Shown: positions 38,721 to 49,569 of the stretch, one piece after another
Position numbering within the stretch: the first letter of the stretch is position 1
Layout: every line of letters starts with the position of its first letter
Assembly (NCBI RefSeq): GCF_902686445.1
Contig: NC_062216.1
Coordinates: 6,469,084-6,533,083, forward strand
DNA length: 64,000 nt
Direction of reading: 5' to 3'
Source: Sciurus carolinensis
Lineage: Eukaryota; Chordata; Mammalia; Rodentia; Sciuridae
Position numbers and translations under genes: made by a program
Notes under the pieces: generated by a model
What the model saw: the letters and a program-made list of their open reading frames with translations, nothing else
Told to the model about the DNA's origin: nothing
The model's database searches: none

Positions 38721-38749
38721 AAGAGGCTGTGTTTCATGGTGAATTTTGG

Positions 38750-39130
38750 GCGGCGGGAGTGTTTCCTGAATTGAGGGGAAGGAGTATTAATTGTGCAATT
38801 CTTGTTCCTGCAGGGATGGCCGCAATTCCGTTAATAGCTGTGGCCAGTATTTTAATTTCTCCAGTTTAATCATTATCAATGATGCCAGGGAAGATCTGAC
38901 ACCTTGTAAGGTGGAAGAAGCTCTCCCAAGAATAAGAGCACACATATGAGGTGGAGGGGGGCCTACAACTCCAGTGGGTATTATTTGGGGTCCTTACATA
39001 GAGTCTAATATTGTATCAGTGGAGGCACAGAGGTCCAATCCTGCGCTGCATGGGGTAGCATGTTGGAGGGAGGTGATTGTGGAGAAGGACAGGGAGCCTG
39101 GATTGGGTTGGTAGTCTAAGAGGGAACAAA
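38750..39130 (-). pseudogene. ERV dUTPase remnant
   Basis: Minus-strand motifs of a trimeric dUTPase are visible in order: LILGRASSTLQGV, then PGIIDND, then a stop, then [12 protein letters not shown], then [15 protein letters not shown] dUTPase between gag and protease is a hallmark of betaretroviruses (primate lentiviruses lack it). At least one stop interrupts it. Confidence 0.75.
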
Positions 39131-39199
39131 CCTTATGGCCCCTGGGTTTGTTCTGGGTGCGGTCGGGGCCAGGGGCTGGCCCCGAGAGGAGTTTCCTGA

Positions 39200-40445
39200 G
39201 AAGTTAGAGGGAATAGGCTGTCCAAGGGCATTGGTCTTGGATCTACACTCCTTGGGCCAGTGGCGACCTTTACCACATTTAGGGCAAAGGGTGAGCGGAG
39301 GTGGTTTAGTCCCTGTTTGAGGAGATATGGGTCCTTGACCCAGTCTCCCTGTTGGGAACTCTCATGCAAAATGGCCAGGTTGTTTGCAAGTAAAGCAAGT
39401 ACATGTGCCAAGGTTGTGAAGGGCCTTGGTGAAGGTGGCGCCAATGGAGAGACCTATGGCATGGGCCATTCCTATTCTGGTACACAGCCTAATGAAGTCA
39501 GAAAGGTCCCCTTTATCTTTATGGGGCTGAAGAACATCTTGACATATTGGGTTGGCATTTTCAAAAGCAAGATATTTTACAAAGGAGCTCTCACTTTCAC
39601 TTGGTCCAAGTAAGCGCTCCACAGCTAGATTAAGCTGGGCAACAAAGTCACTGTAAGGCTTGTCAGGACCCTGATGAATTTTTGCTAGGGAGGTGGTGGC
39701 CAAGCCCTTTTGAGGGAGCCATCTCCAAGCGTGCAAACCAGCAGTTTGAACCTGTGCTAGGAGCCCAGTAGGGAAGCAGGGAAAAAATGTTTGGGGGGGC
39801 AGTAGGTCCCTGAAGGGCCGGAGCATGAAAGGCAGGGGGTGTATAAGAGGGAAGTGGATTTTAAAGAGGTGGCAGGTCTGGAGAATGGTATTGAGCCACT
39901 GCCTCCTCCAGGGTAGCCTCATCCTCTGGGGTCACCTCATCATAGGGATTTAAAACCAGATAAATCTTAGGGGGATTTTCGGGGGACTCCTTTGGTAAGG
40001 TGAGGTCTGGGAGGGTCCTGGGATCTGGGAGGGTCCCAGGTTCCTGAGAAGGCTGAGTAGGGGGCATTTGAGTACTAACCAAAGGGCATGTCGAGTGGGG
40101 GTGAGAGGTGAATTGCATTGCCTGCTCCCCAATTTTTACAAGTTTTAAAGTACCACTGTCAAAGGGTGAACTTTTAAGAATCTCATTAATTAAATTTGAA
40201 TAAGAAAAGGCAGTGACAGGCACCCTTTGAGGACCAAAAGTCTCATAATAATCTTTGAGGCAGTCTCCTACTCTGAGACACCTTTTACCATTAATTGACC
40301 CCTTGAGGGGAAACCAAGGACACAAATCCTCTATGTATGAAAAGAATAATTTTAAGTCCTTTTTCTTAACACGTGCTCCCTGAGTCTTGAGGGCCTCCTT
40401 GAGACCTGTCAGAAACAAATCATGTGACAAAACTTCTTGTCCCAT
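39200..40445 (-). pseudogene. ERV gag: matrix, capsid and nucleocapsid, frameshifted
   Basis: It starts MGQEV at 40445, a myristoylation-type N-terminus. The matrix part includes DLKLFFSYIEDLCPWFP and 'VPVTAFSYSNLI', followed by a proline-rich linker (about 40050-39900). A frame change near 39880 leads into capsid-like sequence ([40 protein letters not shown]). Two zinc knuckles end it: CFTCKQPGH near 39370-39400 and CPKCGKGRHWPKEC near 39240-39290, in different frames. Gag would assemble particles; here stops and frameshifts prevent a full polyprotein. Confidence 0.85.
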
Positions 40446-40586
40446 GGTGTGTCACTCACCTTGCGCTGGCCTCACTCTTCTCCTGGATCTGACTCCCGGA
40501 CGCGTTTACCAAGGCAACCCTGAATCCTGCTTGGCCAAGGCTTCCCCAGAGGGTGGCGTTTGCTTCTCAGGCAAAGGCTCCAATCA

Positions 40587-40603
40587 ACCACGTTGGGCGC
40601 CAA
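40587..40603 (-). other. Primer-binding site of the class II ERV (tRNA-Lys type)
   Basis: The minus strand just after the LTR reads TGGCGCCCAACGTGG, the 3' end complement of tRNA-Lys(1,2), the primer used by several betaretroviruses. Confidence 0.85.
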
Positions 40604-40604
40604 C

Positions 40605-41059
40605 TGTCCCGACCCACGGGACATCAATGCAGGACGGCAAACCTAAGAGAGAAGGAATGAAGAGACAAGAGACACGGGAGTGACAGCAAGACAGGAATTC
40701 TGATCAAGCTGCAAATTTTTATTGTTCTCACGGGTATTTATGCTGAGCGAATGAGGGGTATGATGAGACACAGGCTGGTTGACTGTGTTTTTCTTTTGGG
40801 CTCCTGATAAGGTGCAAGTTTGTGCTGATGGGAAGGTGAAATCCCAGAAGAGAAGCAGGGGTGGTGCCATAGGCAGAACTATCAGCCGGGAGTGGGGAGT
40901 GGCGTGCTCCGGGAATCCATCAGCCATCAGCTGCAGGGTGCCTGAGTCAGCTGCAGGGTGTTTGTGCAGGGGAGGCAACCACAAAATGCTCCCTGGGCTG
41001 CTGCTTATCATAAAGGTCAGAACGTTCTCAGAATGAGAACTTCTTCTTGGTCCCTGACA
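40605..41059 (-). repeat. 5' LTR of the class II ERV
   Basis: A 455-bp LTR, the partner of 35880-36335. It is bounded inside by the tRNA-Lys primer site and outside by the duplication CACAAT (41060-41065). Confidence 0.93.
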
Positions 41060-42880
41060 CACAATTACCTTGACACTTTTATCTTACCAAATTTAGTTTT
41101 TAAAGAAAAATGTAGACTCTGTAACATAGTACAATACTCTAACAGTTGTTTAACCATAATTGTATAAACCCCAATTTTTAAGACTAATTGTTCTAAAGAA
41201 TAAAACTTGATAGACATAAAGTTAAGAGTAAATTACTGTTTCTAAGAAATCCTTGTTATTTTACCATATAGATTAAACTTTGGTTTATATCAGAACATTA
41301 GTATTTCACCTTAGGAAAAACCTTAAATAACTTTAGCTGTCTCACATACATACAACCAACTTAGTTTCATGCAAACTTGTTGAAACTTGCCCTTTATTTA
41401 CACACAGACTTTCTTAGCACTTCTTAGACCCTCATGCATTTCATCACACAAGCACTTTCTTACCCAGAAACATTTCCTTTTCCCTTTTACTAAATATATT
41501 TCCATACCCAGAACCTTTTATTTTCTCTTTCGTATTTGTTGACCCCTTTTTGTTCACATTCTGAAACAACTTTTATGAAATTTCTGAATTTAGATAAATT
41601 ACTCTATGTTAATAAGATTAAATATTTTGTTGTTAATAGTACTCTAATTGAAACACAGTTGAAACTTTTGGGACCCTTTGTATATAGAATTGCACTTGTT
41701 AGGACATAACTCTTAGTAACCTTGTTTCTAGTTTAGTGAGGACACAAAGTAATTGTAAACCCTTTTTATTTACCAACCTATGAAAACACCAATAATATTT
41801 AAGTATGTTACCCCATTTAATTTAAGGAGTTAAAAGTACTCGATATTATTTAACAATTAACATTTTCACTTCGTAAATTAATCAGATGTCTCTACAAACA
41901 CATTTGAGTAATCCCATACATGTCAACTCTAATTCACTTATTCTGTAAAAACCAAGGTATCAGACATGTGTCCTGAACAGTATTTGCTGTCTCTTTCCTG
42001 TTGAAGAAAAGTCCTAGAAACAATTGATATTAGACATTTTATGAACATCAATATTTTATTAGCTTGACCACTAGAGACTTGCGAGTTATTTTCAAAGACA
42101 TTTTACTTTTATTAGTTTACCCAATTTGAACCTTTTAAATAACATGAATTAAAAGTATCTGGATCCATTTTTAAATTTTAATTTTAGGAGCACTCAGTTT
42201 TGATACAGAAAAAACATGACATCAGACAGCACGACATACAAATAACATGAAAACAAACGCCTTGTAACTTTATAGGTGAATCTCCATTGCAGTGTAACAG
42301 ATGTTCAAAAACTCTAGTTGAATAAAAGATAGAACTGATCAAAAACATCATGAGCTCAAAAAATATAGAATTAAAAAAAAAAGAAGAGTCCTGGAAAAAT
42401 GATGCGGCCGTTAATTACTTCAGTAAAGCACCATAAAATTTACTTTTGCTGGAGTTGAGGTAAGACTCTTTTTACCTTTTTTTTTCCTTGGGTTTGAGAC
42501 AGGTCTCCTACTGAGCCTTTAGGTTTCCTATTTACATTTCAATATAAGCCTTGACTGAGATCTGGAAGGATCTAACAGATTTTAATAGAAACCTTGTGTC
42601 TAGGGCATTTTAGCCATCTCATCAGGACAGGTTGGATGTCAAAGAAAATTATGAGACCTTATTTTTCTTTACTTTTGAGAATGAAGCTACTATGCTAAGC
42701 TCCTCACTGAGATATGCCATTGGTTACTGAGCTGCCTACGTCTGCTTATCCAGGATTTATTTTCCCCTTTGTGACAAACAGGTTAAATCTTTCTTCATAG
42801 GTAAGCTGAGGACAGGATCTTGAAGTAAGGCCCCTTCCTGGGACAGAATATTGTCCTATGGTGGTTATTTCCTGTAGTAT
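41060..42880 (-). mobile_element. Class I ERV internal sequence, AT-rich, no readable gene
   Basis: It continues the class I ERV on the other side of the nested insertion. It is dense with stops in all frames. No domain motif is legible; by position it should be pol-env or a replaced non-coding segment. Confidence 0.5.
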
Positions 42881-42899
42881 TGAACATGTTGATGACATA

Positions 42900-43260
42900 A
42901 TTAAGCTTTATTTTTTGAGAGCTTTTAATTCCTATTAGTTAAGAAGTTTAGGAGTTCTGCAATGGCCTTTTGATATTCCTCCTGGGTGGAGGCACATAAA
43001 GGATGTCATTTGCTTAATGGAGAACAATCACAGATGTTTTATCTCTGAATTTTGTTAAGTCCTTAGCTAAGGTTTGTCTGGAACAGGTGAGGGCCATCTA
43101 AATCCTGAGGCAACACTGTCTATGTTAGTTGAGATACAGTATCTGGTTCCTCAAAGGCGAACAGAAACTGCTATTCAGAGTCTAGCATAGAAAGGAAAAG
43201 TCATCTTTTAAATCTAACTTAGTAAACCAAGCAGCAGTTGGAATCCAAGACAAAAGTGTA
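42900..43260 (-). pseudogene. Class I ERV reverse transcriptase core remnant
   Basis: On the minus strand a 'WFTKLDLKD' block (43203-43235) is followed, across several frames with stops, by residues matching the order of a gammaretroviral RT palm. The catalytic YVDD position is degraded near 43015-43030 ('VIVLH' then a stop, then 'ANDIL'). It is clearly decayed. Confidence 0.65.
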
Positions 43261-43449
43261 TGGATTAAGAACTACAGGGTGGGGGAAATTACTGCTTCAT
43301 TATTCTAAGGTTTTGGCCTAGGCAGTTTGCTTTTTAACTCCTAAAATGGGCAAATTGCATGCACTATTGCAAGGCATTAAAAGTTTCTATCAGTTTGAAT
43401 GATCTTTAATAAGTCCTTTTTCTTGCCTATATGTTTCCTTTTCTTTCTT

Positions 43450-43950
43450 TTTGATGTCTATTAAAAATGGAAGATGCAAGCTGGAGAAGATCATCTGAGG
43501 ATTGATCAGGGCCATGTGCCAATTTTGTAATTTCCTCTAAATATTTGGTGCTGACTAAAAGATAAATTTATACTTTAAAAGTAGGTGGCCCTTTATGGAT
43601 TCAGGATTCAGAGTGGTGTACTTTTTTATTGCTTTTCTAAGTCTCTCCATGAAAATAGCAGGACTTTCCTGAAGGTTGCATAATAGTTTTTTAGGCATCC
43701 TACTCATTATTCAAATCCCAGTTAGGATGGTTTCTGTGAACTGACTGTTCTCTAGATGGTTAATAGCATAATTGTCCAGGTGAAGTCATACCTGGCATAA
43801 GTTTTGAAACATCTCAATATTTATTAGGATCCTCCAAAAGATTCCTTAAATTTATTTTTGTCTGTCTTAAGTTGGGAGGGTTCCCTCGATTTTCCTCCCT
43901 TAGTAGATGATTCCTGAAGTCTTTCACCTCTCATGGTAGAGCTTATTGAT
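43450..43950 (-). pseudogene. Class I ERV gag capsid remnant
   Basis: The minus strand has legible pieces of a gammaretroviral capsid C-terminal part: 'RLRKAIKKYTTLNPESIKGH' (43600-43660, across one frame change) and upstream 'EDPNKY'-type residues near 43830. This supports class I assignment. Confidence 0.65.
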
Positions 43951-45118
43951 GTCAAGCATGGTAACATATGAAAGGCCCTTTTCATTTGCAATTTAGCAGT
44001 ATGCAGGCTAGTGGTGAACCTGGCAATACTGTTGAGAGAGAAGCTCCCTTTTGAGTTAGAAGTATTAGGAATGTCTCCCTAACTTTGAGCTTCCTTACAG
44101 TCCAGAAAATCCCATCTCTCACTACCTGGCTTTGCCAAAGTTATTTCTGGCCTTCTTCGGCAAAGTGCTAGGGTCCTAGTTTGCCCTGTGCTAGAGACCT
44201 TGGAGGATTCAGACTTAAGGGCATTACTGCTTTCCTCCTGCCACTATAAACTCCTAATTATGAAAAATGATGACAGAAGTAAAAAGTGTGCCTTTTGCCT
44301 ATCTTCTTGCCCTGTAGACTAAAGGAATCTCCGGAGGGTGAGGGGACACCTATTTGTTGTTAGGCATATAACGCCCTTTGCATGGAGGGTCTCACGGGAG
44401 GGGTTCTTAAATGCCTCCCTCTTGCAGCTTAAAGAGAACACTGTGAGCACATTTAAGCACAGGAACAGTAATGGGGAGACTCTAGTGTCTAGACTAGTGA
44501 AGGCTAACTATGTGAACAAAGGGAACCTGGGCATTTTCATACTAATCATCCCAGGCCTTAATCCTACAGTCTGAATTCCTAATGTCTGATGGGCAAAGGA
44601 AGGGGAGCATCCAGGAGGGAGTGGATGTGCAGGAGTGTTGTGCACTGTACGGCCCATTCAGAGGCAAAGGTAATTGGCACTTTCCCTCAGTGCCACTCAT
44701 CTACCGATCATTCTGGATACCCCTCAGGGCTGTTGGGAGGGGGGTCTGGAGAAGGAACCTTTGGGGTCCACCCGAGAGCAGCCCGGGCCGAGAACCCTGC
44801 AGTTGCTCCAACCCTTCCTCCGCCTCCACACATCCTGGGCAGATCAGGACTAGGGACACTGTGTACTGGTGGCAATTGCACTCCGGGCCTGGACAGAAAA
44901 GTAGGAAATGGCTTCAGCACAGTCCAACATGCCTGCAGAGCAGGTGATTGGAAACTTGCCTGGGCCGGGAAACCTCTCACCCCAGTCTTAAGAATGGCGG
45001 CTGCACTACTGCATTTAAGTAGCCTACGGGTGCACATTTTGCCCTCCAAAAATGAAGAGACATAAAGATGCACCTCAAACAGATGTGGGGTGCGTGGCGA
45101 GAGAAGCTTACTTACCTT
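43951..45118 (-). mobile_element. Class I ERV leader and gag N-terminal region, decayed
   Basis: The sequence between the primer site and capsid is proline-rich on the minus strand in places (open 45073-44708), like a gammaretroviral matrix/p12 linker. No myristoylation start or late motif could be confirmed. Confidence 0.45.
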
Positions 45119-45143
45119 GGCATAAATCTTGGTGGGACCTCCA
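45119..45143 (-). other. Primer-binding site of the class I ERV (tRNA-Thr-like)
   Basis: The minus strand reads TGGAGGTCCCACCAAGATTT just after the LTR end (...TATCA). It differs at about three positions from the complement of tRNA-Thr(UGU) as I recall it. The primer assignment is inference. Confidence 0.6.
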
Positions 45144-45147
45144 AATC

Positions 45148-45689
45148 TGATACAGCCGTTTATCAGTGACGGGTTCTGCTCCTTCTAATGTTGCAGATTG
45201 AACACTAGAGAAGCTCGCCAAGGCAAGCATATTAAGCAGGTTTTATTTAAAAGTAATAATACAGACTTCTCCCGGAAGAAAGAAGGGGGCCATGGCTGAT
45301 ATTCTAATGTCCCCAGAAGCGTGCTCACCCTACATCTTTTACAGGTTAAAGTCTCTTTTGTTCTCCAGTTCTTTCCCCCCCTATTTCTCCTTCCTGCCTA
45401 CGTGACTAGGCCTGGTTTTGCATTAACTGAGAAACCATGGGCAGGGGGAGGGCCAGCGTGATTCAGGCAGATAAGAGCCCAGGGGACACCAATTAGCAGC
45501 CCCTTGTTTGCAGTCCTTGATAAAGGCAGGTAAATTTGGTAATCAATGGCCTCCAGAGATTCTTGACATTTTATTCTTCCAGGAGCAGAGTCCAACTTCC
45601 AGAGGCAGATGACTTTATGGCCTCCATTTACTCGATTTGACCCAATCCCCTATTTCTACACTAACTACCTATTCTTAATTTTGGCTTCA
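45148..45689 (-). repeat. 5' LTR of the class I ERV
   Basis: A 542-bp LTR, the partner of 33144-33685. It ends next to the tRNA-Thr-like primer site, and the host L1 5' UTR resumes at 45690. Confidence 0.88.
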
Positions 45690-46557
45690 TTATCTCATCT
45701 TTTGCTTCAGGAATCATCTTAATCATGTATAATCTGAAGTCCTTTTCTTACATTTCTTCTAACATACTGTCATTGGATTCTATAAATATAGAATCTAGAT
45801 TTGTTTGGATTGTTTTCTTCCCTTGTTTTTTCATGTTGTTCATGTATCTTTCCCTCTAGCAGTACAGATCTGGGGTATTGTAGATTTCCCCCTATAGGCT
45901 TATAGTGGCCCTATAGGATTCAAAAAACCCTTTCCTTAAGGGGAGGTCAATATTAGCAGTGCCCAATTCAGACACTATGCAATCCTAGATCAAATATCTC
46001 CTATGAGGACAATAACAAAATTGTCATAATAAACAGAATGAGTTCAAATATTATCTTCAGTAAAACAAACAGAACTGCAATAAGGTCTGCAGTTTCTAAT
46101 GGAGGACAAAGAGGATGCAGATGGATGTAGAATGTAGCTGTTGATGGGATAAGCAAAGAATATACAGAAGTTCTAGATAATAGAAAGTGTGAGAGTGTAA
46201 TCAAAAGAAATTGGCTGTTAGCATGCAAAAAAGGGAGAAAGAGACTCTGAGGGAACAGGTAAACAAAAGGAAAAGAGAGCAAAAAAAGTAAAGAAATAAA
46301 ACCTTAAACTTGTTCAATAAGGAGAAAAAGAAAATCTACTGTATAAGAGTCATATATTAATGAAACCTCTCAGACTTTGGTAGCCTGATGCATGAGAGGT
46401 ACCTGACAATGAGTTTCAAGCACCCAGCAGGCATCTCAGGATGGGTTTTGCCCCACCTAACAATCAGAGGTATGCTTCCAGGATTATCCAAGATAGCTGC
46501 TCTGGCTTCAAAATGTGCTGAAAAATAAGGAGCTGAAGCTCAGGGTGTGGCTGTTGT

Positions 46558-46825
46558 CAGCAGGAGGTACTGGAGGTGGGATGTGGTTGATCAGGCAGGG
46601 GTCCTGGAGGTCGGGTGTGTTTGGTGTGTTTATGGGATCCTGGAGGCCAGTTGCAATCAGTCTGTCTGGTGTCCCAGTGATAGGGCACAGTCAGTTGGTC
46701 TGAGAGTCCTGGTGGCAGGGAGCAGTCAGTTGATGTGAGGGCCCCAGAGGCAGGGAGTGATTGGTTGGACTGAGGGATCCTGGAGACGGGGCTCAGTCCG
46801 TCTGGCCAGGGGTCCTAAGGGGCCT
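46558..46825 (-). repeat. Imperfect ~36-40 bp tandem repeats in the L1 5' UTR
   Basis: About seven units on + share 'gtcctggaggc(a)ggg' and 'cagtcagttggt(c)tgagg' blocks. The G-rich array lies just inside the L1 5' end, where rodent L1s carry promoter repeats. It probably formed part of the element's promoter. Confidence 0.6.
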
Positions 46826-47223
46826 GGCTGTTGTCTCAAAATGGCAGCAGCCATGTGTAATCAAACCTGCAGGTACCGTAACAGTGAACTTCCCGGCAAC
46901 AGCAGGCAGCTGGTGTTCCACTGGCTGTCCGTGATCAGTTTGTGACTCTTTTGGATGATTGGGAGCTAAACATCATGCGTTGGGTGATGGAAAGGTGTAA
47001 TGCAGGCAATGGACAGGTGAGAGGCAGGCAAATGGCAGATGATAGGTGCCTGACAGTGAGCAATCTGCACTCAAAAAATGCATCAATATGCTGACAGATT
47101 GCACGTGATCACAGCAGAAAAATGGGGTAACCAGCAGAGGCTCAATAAGCAGCAAAAACTGCCTTACCAAGAATCAGATATCCTCTGCTTGAAGCCGGAG
47201 TTATGGAGCGACCTTGAGTAAAA

Positions 47224-49560
47224 TTTAAATCCTCATTTTTCAAACAACTTTACAGAATTGTCACCAGGCAAAGCTTAATGACAATTTATCTGTCTTAAAC
47301 AATGATTCTGTGTAAGATTTTCACAATGATATATCTTAGATCCCCATCTGTGAAATGGTTAGGTACGTGCGATTTTAAAAGTTCAATGAATTTTTTCCTA
47401 TCTTCAAAACATGTATAAACTATAAGCCTGTAACCAGAACAATGCAGACATTCATGGACCAATCCCCAGAACTTTTGAGAACTGAACAACCCACATGTAT
47501 TTTGGTGTCAGTAGGAACAGTCACTCTTCTCATGATGTGACTGAGGAGGTCAGAATAAGGTTAAGGACAGACATTTCAGCAGCTCAAGGCAAAGACTCTG
47601 AGACTTGTATTCTGAAGCACAGTCCCAGCATGACCATCCCTATGCTACAACTCCCATTCTCAATTCTCTCTGGAGTTCCAAACACTACTTTTCAATATGT
47701 CTCTGACACCTTGATTTTGTTTCTCTGTTTCCTGACTGGTTGTCTAAAATTTTGGTTTCAAAAATTTAGCTCTCTCTATTATGTTATTTATTAGCATACT
47801 TTTAATGGCACAACAGCAATTTAGTTAACATGACTTCCTGTATACAATTTGGAATGGTTTATTAGTCAGCTGTACCAACACTGGGAAGAGGAATGATCAT
47901 GATTGTTTTAGGTACCTTTTGGAACCTTCTCAAAATTTTGAAATATATTCCATTGAACTCCAAGTTTAAAAAATTAGAAAAAAGAAGTTACTTCTCATGC
48001 CTTCTCTAGCCTACACCCTTCCTTTTCCTCATTCTCACTCCAATGCCTGTGCCACTGGGTCAACTGAATTCACCTGCTGGAATATCTGCCTCAGTAGGGC
48101 TGAAATTTAAAAAGAAAAAGCCATTCTGTGCTCACCAGTGGATGCATGGCCATTGATTTTGCTTCCTGCACTCTTCCTCTCTTTATGAACTCACACGAAG
48201 TCCAAACAATTTTCTGAAAAAAACATGGAGGAAGAAGGAAATCATGACACTCAACACTTTTACAAACTATCCTGAGTCCTCTCTCTGAAGTCCCAGATAT
48301 TCCTAAGAGTCAAAAACCTACTCTAAGCACAAGGAGAATTTACTTCAATCTAAGAGATACAGGCACAGTGATCCATTCATAGTCCAGGATCAAAATTTAA
48401 AAGAATGTGAATACAATGACAATTAGAATGGTGGAATCATACCTCCTATATACACATATACATAAATGAAAAACCTTGCATTTCCCATGTGAATTGTCCT
48501 ATAGAGTCCAGAGTCACACAAGTCTCTTACATTTTTAAGTATAGGTATCCCTTTCTTACCCCACATGCAGACTTGGTTTCCACCTAGCCAGAAACAACAA
48601 GACAGAGACCTGGTGGCTTTAAATGTAAGCTGATATTCTCATGGTTCTGGAGGGCAGCAATCTGAGATCAATGGGTCTGGAGGATCTGTTTCTTCTGAGA
48701 CCTGTGCATTTGCCTTGTATATGCTGGTCTCTCTTTGTCTTTACAAGATCTTCCCTGGTCACAACTCTTCCCGGAACCTTTCAGTTGTAAGATCATTTTG
48801 CAGTAGGGTCCACCCCATTTCCTCAATTGAATTTTCCTTTTTTTTAAGCCACATGTCCAAATAGACTCAAAATTCAAATTAGAAAAACTCAGCAGCACAT
48901 GAATTTTCAGGAAACTATCAATTGATTTCCTGTATCTGAAATAGTCATTCATGAAGGCAAAATTATACTGAGCCACCTGCCATTACAGTACTAGCAACCC
49001 ATCCCTGTGAGGTCAGCAAAGGTGTTGGCACAGCTTGTCTTCTTCCTCTAGATCCGTTAAAGACACTAGGGAGGAGCCATTCTGTGTCCTCACTATCACC
49101 TTAATATTTGAGGGCATTCCTCACCACTAAGTGACAGGCTTGGGATTTCCAAGTCCTCCCAGGGTGTTTGAACATGGATTTTGGTTCCTGGTTGCAGTGT
49201 TAGAAACCTTCATTCCACACTCAAAACTATGATCTGACAAGATGGTGTTGACAAAAATAACTGACCTCTGTGAGCACTCCACTTGTTCTTTTCCTTACAG
49301 ATCAGAACTCTAGCATAAAAAATGAAGCCATTCAGTATGATTTTAGTCACCTTCTTCATCACTCTGACCAAGACAGATGACAAGAAGAATATAGAGAAGG
49401 AAAAGTTTCAGGGGGCTCAGTCCACAGACAACTGACTCCACAGCCCTGGGTCCAGAGTCAGGCAGAACATCATGGAGGAACAGTAGGGCAAAGGAAAGGA
49501 GCTGAATAATAACAAAACTTCATGGTAGTGGTATGAATACAGACACAGAGGGCAATGGGA
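47224..49560. other. KZNF upstream intron/flank and old repeats; no gene recognised
   Basis: This sequence would be contiguous with 28170 before the L1 inserted, so it belongs to the left KZNF gene's upstream side. 48.6-48.8 kb ('tctcatggttctggagggca') resembles a common old mammalian interspersed repeat that I cannot name with confidence. Confidence 0.45.
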
Positions 49561-49569
49561 CAGAAGGGA

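Larger units (their letters stand above)
33144..45689 (-). mobile_element. Class I (gammaretrovirus-like) ERV with paired LTRs, itself interrupted
   Basis: Both 542-bp LTRs lie in the same orientation. A tRNA-Thr-like primer site is next to the 45148 LTR and a strong polypurine tract is next to the 33685 LTR. Interior remnants on the minus strand include a gag capsid piece (about 43450-43950) and an RT core piece (about 42900-43260), both full of stops. The distance between them is too short for nucleocapsid, protease and the RT N-terminus, so an internal deletion is likely. A class II ERV occupies 35880-41059. The host L1 continues on both sides. No clear target-site duplication is left. Confidence 0.8.
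28171..47223 (-). mobile_element. Full-length L1, interrupted by nested ERVs (parts 28181-33143 and 45690-47213)
   Basis: The two L1 parts sum to about 6.5 kb, full length for L1. The 3' UTR is at 28190-28450, ORF2 about 28500-32305 and ORF1 about 32511-33140 (minus). The 5' UTR resumes at 45690 and ends near 47213. TTGAGTAAAA flanks the whole at 28171-28180 and 47214-47223. ORF2 pieces include the endonuclease (32305-31694, with 'ISIIPLNVNGVNSSIKRHRL') and RT/C-terminal parts. ORF1 has one in-frame stop at 32775-32777, and ORF2 has several stops and frameshifts, so the element is dead. The right arm carries the same L1 from ORF2 to its 3' end. Confidence 0.85.

Noticed and set aside
44582..45073. 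Overlapping long frames on both strands near the class I ERV 5' end
   Set aside because: GC-rich ERV leader sequence gives open frames on both strands; none shows a gag start or other motif that I can defend.
33144..45689. The direct repeats at 33144 and 45148 as part of the segmental duplication
   Set aside because: They are in the same orientation, with primer site and polypurine tract in the right places, so they are the two LTRs of one provirus.
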